From the NCBI GenBank assembly GCA_016218915.1, contig JACRCQ010000003.1:1-59554 (forward strand): a stretch of 59,554 nucleotides of DNA, written 5' to 3'. Below, one piece after another: positions 1-8,048 of the stretch (within the stretch, counting starts at the first letter, position 1; each line of letters opens with the position of its first letter). A program made the translations under genes and the position numbers. Under the pieces are notes generated by a model that was not told the origin of the DNA, made no database searches, and worked only from the letters and a program-made list of their open reading frames with translations. Source of the stretch: Deltaproteobacteria bacterium. Its GTDB lineage: Bacteria; Myxococcota_A; Polyangia; Polyangiales; Polyangiaceae.

Positions 1-263
1 CCACGAGTGACGAGCGGCGGTCGGTGGGGGGGGTGAAGCCCGACAGGCCGGGGGGCGGTGAATATCCTACGCGCCGGCAGTCCAACCCGCCGCCCACGCC
101 TCCCAGCGCCACATTCCCTCATCGAAGTCCCATACCGGTGCGCGCATGCTCTGGCGAACCTTCCGACCGTGTCGACAGGGTCTCGCGCGACGAGTATTCT
201 GTGGGAATGGACTTGGAACCAGCGACGCAGACTCCCGGGAGGTCCATCTCGAAATCGCGGGCC
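1..263. other. Upstream region without a convincing gene
   Basis: No supported coding region lies here. An open frame from GTG at 24 runs into the lipoprotein gene that follows, but its first 80 codons are proline/arginine-rich and precede a normal lipoprotein signal peptide, so I treat them as untranslated. Positions 24-60 contain long G runs that could form a G-quadruplex. TATCCT at 63-68 is a possible -10 hexamer, but no matching -35 is evident. Confidence 0.4.
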
Positions 264-2384
264 ATGCACGGTCCGGAGAAGATATCGCACGCGGCCCGTG
301 CAGCCTTGTGCGGCCTTCTGGCCTTCGTGCTGGCTTGCCTCTCCTTCGCGTGGACCGGGTGTGGATCCGATGGCGCTGCAGACGACGGGTGGGTGCCGCT
401 GCACGCAGATGGGGGCGACGCGGGAAAGAGCGACGTGGATGCTCACCCGCTTTCGGATGGCGAAACGACCGATATGCAGAACCCAGAGGATGGAAGCGTT
501 TCCGAAGCGGCGTGCTCGGCCGGCGCACTGAGCTCGATGCTATTTGACGGCGTCAACGATGGCATTTCCATGGGAGTCGCGCCGTCCCTCGGCCTGTCGA
601 CATTCACGCTCGAGGCGTGGGTTCGACGCGACGGACCTGGCCAGGGAGCGAGCTCAGGCAACGGCGGGCTGACCCTGGTGCCAATCATCTCCAAAGGGCG
701 CGGCGAGAACGACGAGACGGTGAAGAACTGCAACTACCTGCTCGGCTTCACGGGGGAGGTGTTGGGGGCCGACTTCGAGGACATGGCCGACGGCGGCAAC
801 CATCCGGTCGTGGGCGCCACAGCGGTGACGATGGGCGATTGGCATCACGTGGCTGCGACCTACGATGGAACGACGTATCGCCTCTATCTGGATGGCAAGC
901 TTGACGGCCATAGCGACACGGGGGGAGCGAAGCCGCGGCACGACAGCGCCCAGCACTTCGGGCTCGGAACAGCGCTCAACTCCACAGGTGTAGCGTCAGG
1001 CCGCCTGAAGGGCGCGCTCGCCGAAGTGCGCGTCTGGAATACGGCGCTCAGCGCTGCAACGATCGCGGGCAACATGTACAGGACGGCCGATGCGCAGACC
1101 GGGCTCGTGGGGCGCTGGCCGCTGGATACGTCGCACGGCGCCGACGCAGCGGTCGGCTCGGTCGATGGAGTGATCACGGGTGCGGTGCTGACGAACGCGG
1201 GGCCTGGACTCGACGACGGCGTTCCTCCGAAGATCAGCGGTGCGAGCCCGGCCGGTGAGCAGGTCCCGGCGGGGGACGTCAAGCTTGCGGTCGACGTCGA
1301 CGATCCCGATTCCGAGCCGCTCGACGTCACGTTCTACACGCGCGAGCTCACGTCGGACGACGACTTCGCGATCGTGGTCCTTCCGGACACGCAGCTCTAC
1401 TCCCAGTCCCACCCCACGTACTTCACGAAGCAGACCCAGTTTGCGCGGAGCAACCTGGCCAAGTACAACATTCGCGCGGTTCTCCACAACGGCGATATCG
1501 TCAACAAGTCGAGCGAGCCGACCTACAAGCAGCAGTGGACCAACGCCGTCAACGCCATGAAGATCCTGGAGCCCAAGATCGCGGACTTCCCGGATGGCAT
1601 TCCCTATCTGCTGGCTGTGGGCAACCACGATCAGGATCCTGGCAAGACGCACGGCGCGACCACGGAGTTCAACGACCACTTCGGCGTCGATCGCTTTGCC
1701 GGCCGCGCATACTACGGGGGCCACTACGGCTCCACCAACGACGAGAAGTGGATCACGTTCTCCGCGGGCGACAGGGATTTCGTGGCGCTGTCGCTGTCGT
1801 ACGACGAGGATCCGGACGCGCCGATCATCGCCTGGGCAAGGTCTGTCTTCCTGCAGCGCCCCAGCTCCTTTGGCATCTTTGATGCCCATTCGATCCTGAA
1901 TACCGGCAAGGGCTGGACGGATCAGGGCGCTGTGTACTTCAACGCCTTCAAGACCACCCCCAGCGTCCAGATCTTGACCTGCGGCCACATTCATGGGGAG
2001 ACGCGTCGAACCGACACGGTGAGCAATCGCGAGCTTCACACGATGCTGGCTGACTTCCAGAAGCTCGAGAATGGCGGAAACGGCTGGCTGCGACTGTGGC
2101 TCTTCTCTCCGGCGAAGAACGAGCTCCACGTGCGCACGCATTCGCCTGTGCTCAACAGCTGGCAGACGGATTCGCAGAGCGACTTCAAGCTCAAGGTGAA
2201 TCTGGCGGGCGCGGGCAAGGCAGCGTTCAAGCCGCTGGCCACGGTCAAGAATGCCCAGGGCCACGTCACCGCGACCCTCCCCAAGGCCAAGGCCGGAACG
2301 ACGCACGAGTGGTACGCCGCAGTCAACGACTGCGTTCACAGGGCGCACACGCCCCACCGCCGCTTCACCGTCGCTGCCCCCTGA
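264..2384 (+). CDS. LamG-domain and metallophosphatase lipoprotein
   Basis: The protein is 706 aa and probably a surface lipoprotein. The start at 264 places a short basic n-region and a hydrophobic core before a Thr-Gly-Cys lipobox near residue 33; ATG 207 is an in-frame alternative. A Ser/Asp/Gly-rich linker leads to a LamG/concanavalin-like domain (about residues 88-312, with 'DGVNDGISMG', 'WHHVAATYDG' and 'LAEVRVWN'). A calcineurin-type metallophosphatase domain follows (about 365-620), with PDTQ, GDIV, GNHD and GHIHGE as the metal-binding motifs. The C-terminal 80 residues look like a beta-rich or Ig-like module. The substrate is unknown; related two-domain proteins are extracellular phosphoesterases. 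The insertion sequence begins about 90 bp after its stop. Confidence 0.85.
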   Translation: MHGPEKISHAARAALCGLLAFVLACLSFAWTGCGSDGAADDGWVPLHADGGDAGKSDVDAHPLSDGETTDMQNPEDGSVSEAACSAGALSSMLFDGVNDGISMGVAPSLGLSTFTLEAWVRRDGPGQGASSGNGGLTLVPIISKGRGENDETVKNCNYLLGFTGEVLGADFEDMADGGNHPVVGATAVTMGDWHHVAATYDGTTYRLYLDGKLDGHSDTGGAKPRHDSAQHFGLGTALNSTGVASGRLKGALAEVRVWNTALSAATIAGNMYRTADAQTGLVGRWPLDTSHGADAAVGSVDGVITGAVLTNAGPGLDDGVPPKISGASPAGEQVPAGDVKLAVDVDDPDSEPLDVTFYTRELTSDDDFAIVVLPDTQLYSQSHPTYFTKQTQFARSNLAKYNIRAVLHNGDIVNKSSEPTYKQQWTNAVNAMKILEPKIADFPDGIPYLLAVGNHDQDPGKTHGATTEFNDHFGVDRFAGRAYYGGHYGSTNDEKWITFSAGDRDFVALSLSYDEDPDAPIIAWARSVFLQRPSSFGIFDAHSILNTGKGWTDQGAVYFNAFKTTPSVQILTCGHIHGETRRTDTVSNRELHTMLADFQKLENGGNGWLRLWLFSPAKNELHVRTHSPVLNSWQTDSQSDFKLKVNLAGAGKAAFKPLATVKNAQGHVTATLPKAKAGTTHEWYAAVNDCVHRAHTPHRRFTVAAP

Positions 2385-2475
2385 CCTGACGTGCCGCACC
2401 ACGCCGCTGTCTCCGACATCGACTCCACTCCGCAACTTTCACCGCGGCGGGGTTGGGGTGGAGCTCTCTAGACTA

Positions 2476-2487
2476 GTGTCTGTCCCA
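2476..2487 (+). repeat. Left terminal inverted repeat of the insertion sequence
   Basis: GTGTCTGTCCCA is the exact reverse complement of 4137-4148. Weaker similarity continues for about 9 bp inward. Confidence 0.85.
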
Positions 2488-2582
2488 GAGCCGATTTCGA
2501 CCAGTTTTTGTCGAGATGGATGAATAGGTCGGGCCCTTCGTGAGTCTCAACTCTTGCACAAGCAAGAAACACGGAGGACCCG

Positions 2583-3941
2583 ATGCGCCTGATGCTACAC
2601 ACCCAGACCCCGCTCGTCTACCAGCCCGGCGACCACGTTCAGAGCCGCGAACTCGCCGCGATCAGCAACGTTCTCGACTCGGAGCCGAACATTGTGCGCC
2701 TGGTTCATGAGGCCCTGGTTGCATCGGGCGCGAAGCCGGGCACCGGGCGCGACGCGCCGACGGCGGAGCAGGTTCTGCGATGCCTGGTCATCAAGATGAC
2801 GTACGGCTTTTCCTACAGGGATCTGGAGTTCCACATCGCCGACTCAGTGAGCTTCCGCGCGTTTTGCCGATTCGGGCTTGCCGATGCGTGCCCGAGCAAG
2901 TCGTCGCTGCAGCGGAACATCAAGTGCTTGCCCGCAGAGTGCTTGGAAGCGATAAACCGGATTCTGGTCGCACGTGCGATCACGGCGGATGTGGACAGCG
3001 GGCGCAAGGCGCGCGTCGACTGCACGGTGACGGAGACGAACATCCACGAGCCGACGGATTCATCGTTGCTGTGGGACTGCGCGCGCGTGCTGACTCGTCT
3101 TGCGAACCAGGCACGAGAGATGAGTGGCCTGGCGTTCGATGACCACAGCAGGACGGCCAAGCGCCGGGCAATTGCAATCCAGAATGCAAAGACGCCCGAG
3201 CAACGGCTGGAGCTGTACAAGGATCTGGTCGAGGTGACTTGGCGCGTTCGGGAAGATGCACTGCGGCTCGCTGCGGCGCTGGAGACGTCGAAAGCAAAGA
3301 TGGGCCTGTTCGATCAGCTGGCGGCCGAAGCGCTCTGTGCCGAGATCTCGCACTACACCGAACTGACCACGCAGGTGATCTGGCAGACCGAGCGCCGCGT
3401 GATGCTCGGCGAGTCGCTGCCGCCATCGCAGAAGATCGTCTCCATCTTCGAGCCGCACACCGACATCATCAAGAAGGACCGGCGAGAGGTTTGCTACGGC
3501 CACAAGATTTGCCTCACGACCGGTGCTTCGAATCTGGTGTTCGACGTGGTTGTGGAGGACGGCAACCCCGCGGACTCGACGCTCGCGGTGCGCATGGCAC
3601 AGCGGGTTACGACGGTCCTCGGCATGCCTCCGCGGCAGATGGCGTTTGACGGCGGATTCAGCTCGAAGAGCAACGTCGAAGATATCAAGGGGTTGGGGGT
3701 TCGAGACGTCGCGTTCAGCAAGTCGCCGGGCATTGAGGTCGAAGAGATGGTCAGCAGCCGACGCGTCTACCGCATGCTGCGCAACTTCCGCGCCGGTATC
3801 GAGGCGGGCATCTCCTGGCTCAAGCGTGCACTCGGGCTGACGCGCTGCAACTGGAAGGGACTGGAAGCGTTCAAGTCGTACGTGTGGTCCGCCGTCGTGA
3901 CGGCAAACCTGCTGACGATGGTGAGGCACGGCGCGAGCTGA
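2583..3941 (+). CDS. DDE transposase, ISNCY-like family
   Basis: The transposase is 452 aa and uninterrupted. GGAGG lies about 8 nt before the ATG. The N-terminal part contains a Tnp-like helical domain ('SYRDLEFHIADS'). The catalytic core shows 'RVDCTVTETNIHEPTDSSLL' (first Asp), 'FDVVVEDGNPADS' and 'AFDGGFSS' (second Asp region), and a C-terminal 'FRAGIEAGISWLKRALGL' carrying the expected Glu, followed by 'FKSYVWSAVV'. These blocks match what I recall of ISNCY-type transposases; an IS5/IS1182 relative is the alternative. The complete frame and matching inverted repeats suggest that the copy could be active. About 200 bp of non-coding IS sequence follows it. Confidence 0.9.
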   Translation: MRLMLHTQTPLVYQPGDHVQSRELAAISNVLDSEPNIVRLVHEALVASGAKPGTGRDAPTAEQVLRCLVIKMTYGFSYRDLEFHIADSVSFRAFCRFGLADACPSKSSLQRNIKCLPAECLEAINRILVARAITADVDSGRKARVDCTVTETNIHEPTDSSLLWDCARVLTRLANQAREMSGLAFDDHSRTAKRRAIAIQNAKTPEQRLELYKDLVEVTWRVREDALRLAAALETSKAKMGLFDQLAAEALCAEISHYTELTTQVIWQTERRVMLGESLPPSQKIVSIFEPHTDIIKKDRREVCYGHKICLTTGASNLVFDVVVEDGNPADSTLAVRMAQRVTTVLGMPPRQMAFDGGFSSKSNVEDIKGLGVRDVAFSKSPGIEVEEMVSSRRVYRMLRNFRAGIEAGISWLKRALGLTRCNWKGLEAFKSYVWSAVVTANLLTMVRHGAS

Positions 3942-4136
3942 GCGCCCTCGCTGCGCGACTGACCGCTACAACGCGGCCTGCCAGGCCCGACTGGACACGT
4001 GCGCGACGCGGACCCGGGAGACTTCCAGATATTCCATGAATGCATCGCGATACGGTGGAATTCGGCTCGTTGTGTAGCTCCTCGACACGCACGCCGCACG
4101 CCCGACGCGCCTCCGTCAGGCTTGCACTGTCCGTTT

Positions 4137-4148
4137 TGGGACAGACAC
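4137..4148 (-). repeat. Right terminal inverted repeat of the insertion sequence
   Basis: TGGGACAGACAC is the exact reverse complement of 2476-2487. Confidence 0.85.
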
Positions 4149-4210
4149 CAGCTAGCCCGGGAGCCTGTCGCGGACTTTCGACCGGCTCCACCCGGCACTA
4201 CAGGTACGGG

Positions 4211-5521
4211 ATGCGTTCCCGTCTTCGAGATGCCTCGGCGCTGCTGTCTTGCGGAGCTGTCGGATGGATGTTGCTCACCGGGTGCGGTGCTCGCACACCT
4301 TTGCAGGAAGCCAGCGTTGCAGCGGCGGACGCTGGAGCGGATGCGGACTCAGGGGCGGCAGGGAGCGCTCCTGGGACAGGCGGGCAGGGCGGTAGCGCGG
4401 GGGCAGCCGGCAGCGCAGGGATCGGAGGCAGCGCGGGGGCGCCGCCGAACGGCTTCGTGTCGGTCGCTTGCGGTGGTGCGCACGTGTGCGCAGTCACGAC
4501 GGGAGGAAAGGTCGTCTGCCAGGGCTACGGAGGTCGAGGGCAGCTCGGGGACGGGCAGGCGACGGGATTCAGCCCAACCTGGGTGCAAACCGTCGGGATA
4601 TCAGGGGCCACGTCGGTGGCGTGCGGCGGCGAGCACTCCTGCGCATTGGCTGCGGGCCAGGTCTATTGCTGGGGGCATGACGAAAACGGCCAGATTGGCG
4701 ATGGATCGTCAGGGGTTTCCGTGGATCGCCCCACTCCGGTACTCGTCGCTTTGCCTGAGGGAGCGACGGCGCTCGTTGCCGGAGGACCGCATTTCGGCAG
4801 CGGACACACGTGCGCGCTCCTGTCCTCAGGCGCGGTCTGGTGCTGGGGAGCAAACTCGGGAGGCCAGATTGGCAACGGGCAATCGGGCTTTGGCGAGCTG
4901 GTCGCGACACCGATGCACGTGGCGACCTTGAGCGAGCCGGCGATAGGGCTGGCCGCGGGAGGGCGTCACACCTGTGCGCTTCACGCGGATGGGACCGTGT
5001 CTTGTTGGGGATATGACGACTACGCGCAGGTTGGCGACGGCAAGAGCGGAACGAACGTGGTGACTCCGCTGCCGGTCAAGGTCGTCGGATTGCCTGACAA
5101 GGCCGTAGCCATCGCAGCAGGCGAAGGCCAATCCTGTGCGGTTCTCGCCAGCGGCGAGCCCCGCTGCTGGGGCCAGGGGGACTTCGGCCAGCTTGGCACT
5201 GCGAACACAGCGAACTCCGTCAAGCCGATAGCGGTTTTTGGCGGAGGAGTCGCGGGCTGGATCGGAATGGGCGCCATGCATGGCTGCGTCGCGCGCCCGG
5301 CGGGCAGCGTGGAATGCGCTGGACTCGATGATCTCGGGGAAGTGGGAAGCGGCAAGCCGGGTCCGTTCGAGATTCACTCCGCCCCCGTCGTGGTAGGATT
5401 GCACGATGCGGTCTCGGTGAGCACGGGCACCACGACATCCTGTGCCCTGCGTGACCAGGGCAAACTTTCCTGCTGGGGCGACTGGTTCGGGCCGACACCG
5501 AAGCAGCTCGAGATCCCGTGA
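4211..5521 (+). CDS. RCC1-repeat (seven-bladed propeller) lipoprotein
   Basis: The protein is 436 aa. The start at 4211 gives a typical lipoprotein signal peptide ending in LTGC near residue 20, followed by a Gly/Ala/Ser-rich linker ('GGQGGSAGAAGSAGIGG'). Seven RCC1-type units can be counted from about residue 75 to the end. Each has a CAL/CAV step and a 'CWG....GQ.GDG' turn, for example 'HSCALAAGQVYCWG' and 'HTCALHADGTVSCWG', consistent with one closed beta-propeller. Secreted RCC1 proteins are common in myxobacteria and are presumed to bind protein or glycan partners; the real ligand is unknown. The native promoter region may have been displaced by the insertion sequence ending about 60 bp upstream. 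Confidence 0.85.
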   Translation: MRSRLRDASALLSCGAVGWMLLTGCGARTPLQEASVAAADAGADADSGAAGSAPGTGGQGGSAGAAGSAGIGGSAGAPPNGFVSVACGGAHVCAVTTGGKVVCQGYGGRGQLGDGQATGFSPTWVQTVGISGATSVACGGEHSCALAAGQVYCWGHDENGQIGDGSSGVSVDRPTPVLVALPEGATALVAGGPHFGSGHTCALLSSGAVWCWGANSGGQIGNGQSGFGELVATPMHVATLSEPAIGLAAGGRHTCALHADGTVSCWGYDDYAQVGDGKSGTNVVTPLPVKVVGLPDKAVAIAAGEGQSCAVLASGEPRCWGQGDFGQLGTANTANSVKPIAVFGGGVAGWIGMGAMHGCVARPAGSVECAGLDDLGEVGSGKPGPFEIHSAPVVVGLHDAVSVSTGTTTSCALRDQGKLSCWGDWFGPTPKQLEIP

Positions 5522-5555
5522 TGGGCAGGTTGAAGCGCCCGACGATCTAGCAGCC

Positions 5556-5912
5556 TCAACGGGGCGGGCACTGTGCTTCTGACTTCACTTGCGACCAGCT
5601 CGGCTGAGGCGAGCACTCCCCGGCGGGATTGGCGCAGCTGCACCCCCAGGATGCGCAATCGCCATAGCAGTAGTTGGCTGTGGTTTCCAGATAGGAGAAG
5701 CAGCAGGTGAACCCCGCGCACGCCGCCATCTGCGGTTTGGACGACATATAGATGGAATCCGGTTCCAATCCCGCACAGTAGCAGCTCGTCGTGTCGCCAT
5801 GGCACTCCCATCGCGAGACGCCGGCGTAGCGTCCTGGCATAGGAGCGTCATCGCTGCTGCATGAGCCCATCAGGGCCACGAAAGGCACCACGATCCAGCG
5901 ATACGCTTTCAT
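5556..5912 (-). CDS. Small Cys-rich lipoprotein
   Basis: The protein is 118 aa. The start is chosen at 5912 because it follows a purine-rich Shine-Dalgarno (gaggtggg) and opens a signal peptide 'MKAYRWIVVPFVALMGSC', which has a lipobox Cys at 18. The mature part contains about a dozen cysteines, many in pairs (CYC, CC, CYGDC, CSC), consistent with a small disulfide-stabilised exported domain. I do not recognise a family. It converges with the RCC1 gene over 34 bp. Confidence 0.7.
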   Translation of the reverse strand: MKAYRWIVVPFVALMGSCSSDDAPMPGRYAGVSRWECHGDTTSCYCAGLEPDSIYMSSKPQMAACAGFTCCFSYLETTANYCYGDCASWGCSCANPAGECSPQPSWSQVKSEAQCPPR

Positions 5913-5935
5913 CGTCCCACCTCTGGTTTCTGCGG

Positions 5936-5941
5936 ACTGTA
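5936..5941 (-). promoter_or_regulatory. Extended -10-like element for the Cys-rich lipoprotein gene
   Basis: The reverse strand reads TGATACAGT, an extended -10 element (TGnTACAGT), 23 nt before the ATG at 5912. That predicts a leader of roughly 16-18 nt containing the purine-rich ribosome-binding site. No good -35 is seen. Confidence 0.35.
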
Positions 5942-6025
5942 TCACATCGTCCAACGACGCTGAAGGACGGAATCGCGGCCGGACCAGGAGCAGCGCGCAG
6001 GCGGATCGTCGTGCGCGCGAGACCC

Positions 6026-7252
6026 CTATGGTTTGCAGCACACCGTGACCGGCGTAGTGCCAGCGACCTGGCCGACCGCCTTGGACTCTCCTGCTGCAGC
6101 GCATTGCCCGTTGGGGGGCATATTGGCGCCCTGCAAGACGACGCCGACCTGTGGTGGGAGGGTGATGGTCAGCTGGGTGCAGCTGCCGTCCGGCTTCAAT
6201 TCGTCGAGAACTGTTCCGCCGCAGCTGCCGGAAGCGACCTCGATCGCGCACCCGTTGTCGCACGAGCACAACGCTGCAAACGGCTGGCAAACGCAGGATG
6301 ACGAATCGCAGTCACGTGTATCCCCAACGCCTTCATAGACGAGAAATCGCGTCCCCCATTCCTTGGCCGCAGGGCAGGGGACGTCGCCTTTGGCGGAAAT
6401 GCATGGGCCTTGCGCGCCACCCGTTGCAGCCGCTACGCAACGACCGTCGCCATCGCACGTCGGCAAGGTGTCCGGAGCCGTCATGCACGTGCTCGCGTTG
6501 GTGATCCAGCCAGACTGGGGAACAGACTTGATGGGGGTCATAACGCACGTCGCCTGCACAGTGGGCGGCATAGCGATGCACGCCCCCACGCCCATCCCTG
6601 CGTTGTAGGTCGCGCACGCCGAGGAAACGGCCCCGACATCGATCATCATGCCGCAGCCGGTAGTCGGGGAGCACTTCACGTTCGACGTGCAGTCTCCCTT
6701 GGGCGCAGCGCACCCGCAGCTGCATTGCGCTGGTGGGGCGTCCGGCTCGTTGGAAGCGTCGTAGTACTTGGTGACCACGCCGGGCTGCAGCACGCAGGAG
6801 CTCATGACGAACGGGGCGAAGGTGCCCACGCTCCAATTCGACCATTGGCCATCGGGGGGCGGAACGCATACGGATGTGCCGCTACATCCCTGGTTACCCG
6901 CAGACCCTGCGACACCCGCGGAACCGGCTGCTCCGCCCGCTCCCGCTGTACCGGCCGTACCTGATGCCCCTCCGGTCGCCGAGCCACTGGACCCCGCTGT
7001 CCCAGCGGCGCCGCCCGCTCCTCCGCTCGAAGCGTCATGCCCACCGGTCGAAGGCGAGTCGCCCGACTCGGTCGAAGACGCGGAATCGCCCGCTGAGCCT
7101 CCTGCTGAAGACGCGTCGGCTGACGCGACCTCGAGGCTCTCGAGGCCTGCGATCGAAGCGCACCCCAGAGCTGCGGCGAACGCGACGGCCACAACCAGGA
7201 CACGGCTCAACCAGACTTGGGTGGCGCGCGTGGTCGACGACGTTGGACCCAT
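6026..7252 (-). CDS. Gly/Ala-linker, Cys-rich lipoprotein
   Basis: The protein is 408 aa. The start at 7252 gives an N-terminus with a hydrophobic stretch 'VLVVAVAFAAALGC' and a lipobox Cys. About 110 residues of Ser/Gly/Ala/Thr low-complexity linker follow, typical of myxobacterial surface lipoproteins. The C-terminal 250 residues contain many cysteines ('CSCGCAAPKGDC', 'CDNGCAIEVASGSCGG') and no family I can name. It lies 52 bp downstream of the SDR gene on the same strand, but has its own candidate -10 directly upstream. Confidence 0.75.
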   Translation of the reverse strand: MGPTSSTTRATQVWLSRVLVVAVAFAAALGCASIAGLESLEVASADASSAGGSAGDSASSTESGDSPSTGGHDASSGGAGGAAGTAGSSGSATGGASGTAGTAGAGGAAGSAGVAGSAGNQGCSGTSVCVPPPDGQWSNWSVGTFAPFVMSSCVLQPGVVTKYYDASNEPDAPPAQCSCGCAAPKGDCTSNVKCSPTTGCGMMIDVGAVSSACATYNAGMGVGACIAMPPTVQATCVMTPIKSVPQSGWITNASTCMTAPDTLPTCDGDGRCVAAATGGAQGPCISAKGDVPCPAAKEWGTRFLVYEGVGDTRDCDSSSCVCQPFAALCSCDNGCAIEVASGSCGGTVLDELKPDGSCTQLTITLPPQVGVVLQGANMPPNGQCAAAGESKAVGQVAGTTPVTVCCKP

Positions 7253-7258
7253 CGAGCC

Positions 7259-7264
7259 AGGATA
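7259..7264 (-). promoter_or_regulatory. -10 hexamer TATCCT placed for a leaderless transcript
   Basis: The reverse strand reads TGTATCCT followed by six bases and the ATG at 7252. The predicted transcription start falls at or next to the ATG, and no Shine-Dalgarno is present. Confidence 0.4.
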
Positions 7265-7304
7265 CAACCTGGTCGTGCCCGAAACCAGGGGGCGGCGCTG
7301 CGTC

Positions 7305-8006
7305 CTACCTCCCCGGATACACTGCCATCTCTGCCAGCCTGCCCCTGGCGCCACGGCTCGCTGCAAACACCAGGCTCTGTGCAATCTCAGACGGATCGAT
7401 GTACCGGGCTGGATCGAAATCCGGCATGTCCTTGCGATTGGCAGGCGTGTCCACTGCGCCCATCGGATACACGATGGCCACCCGCACATTCGAGCCGGCC
7501 ACCTCGGCGTCGACCGATCGCAGGAAGGTTGACACCGCGCTCTTGGCTGCAGCGTACAGGCTCATGCCAGGCCCTGCGCCGGTGAGCGCAGGCGCAGCGG
7601 AGAACGCTGCCAGAAAGCCTTCCTTCTGCTTGAGAAGCAGAGGGAGCACGCTGCGCGTGGCATGGAAGAGCGTGCGCACATTCAGATCGAACATGCGGTC
7701 GTACAGCGCTGGGTCCGATTCGTGGGCTTTGGCCATTGCGAAGCCGCCCACGGTGTGAATGAGCCCATTCACATTCCCGAATGCTTGGATCGCCGCAGAG
7801 ACCATGGCATCCGCGCCCGAAGGCGTGGCGAGATCTGCTGCGATTCCCAGGCCGCCAACCTCGGCAGCTGCAGCCCGAGCGTGCTGCTCCGTGCGGTCCA
7901 CGACCACGAGCTTGGAGCCTGCGTCAGCGAAAGCTCGGAGGATCGGACGCGCGATTGCGCCGGCGCCGCCTGTGATGATGAAGACTTTCTGATCAAGGGG
8001 AGACAT
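7305..8006 (-). CDS. Short-chain dehydrogenase/reductase (SDR)
   Basis: The protein is 233 aa, close to the usual size of a classical SDR. The Rossmann nucleotide-binding motif is TGGAGAI (residues 12-18). The catalytic tetrad can be placed as Asn109 (DLNV), Ser137, Tyr151 and Lys155 ('YAAAKSAV'). Asp37 in 'VVVDRTE' after beta-2 suggests NAD(H) rather than NADP(H) preference. It is an oxidoreductase of unknown substrate. It lies between the giant TPR gene (42 bp upstream) and a lipoprotein gene, so the context does not reveal a pathway. Confidence 0.85.
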   Translation of the reverse strand: MSPLDQKVFIITGGAGAIARPILRAFADAGSKLVVVDRTEQHARAAAAEVGGLGIAADLATPSGADAMVSAAIQAFGNVNGLIHTVGGFAMAKAHESDPALYDRMFDLNVRTLFHATRSVLPLLLKQKEGFLAAFSAAPALTGAGPGMSLYAAAKSAVSTFLRSVDAEVAGSNVRVAIVYPMGAVDTPANRKDMPDFDPARYIDPSEIAQSLVFAASRGARGRLAEMAVYPGR

Positions 8007-8048
8007 AGGGTATTTCCCCCCCTGGGGCCGGAGTGGCAGGATCGCAAG

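Larger units (their letters stand above)
2472..4151 (+). mobile_element. ISNCY-like insertion sequence, apparently intact
   Basis: The element is about 1.68 kb with one transposase gene. Imperfect terminal inverted repeats flank it: GTGTCTGTCCCA at 2476-2487 and its exact reverse complement TGGGACAGACAC at 4137-4148. Similarity extends outward and inward (CT.GTGTCTGTCCCA.A.C.GA). CTAG occurs just outside both ends (2468-2471 and 4152-4155), so a 4-bp CTAG target duplication is possible, but the exact ends are uncertain by 1-4 bp. The element sits between two lipoprotein genes, and its right end is only about 60 bp from the ATG of the RCC1-repeat gene. Confidence 0.85.

Noticed and set aside
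996..2435. Long reverse-strand frame opposite the LamG/metallophosphatase gene
   Set aside because: The translation is Arg/Val-rich and without motifs, whereas the plus-strand product has clear LamG and phosphatase motifs.
3060..3929. Reverse-strand frame inside the transposase
   Set aside because: Antisense to an intact transposase with catalytic motifs; no family signature.
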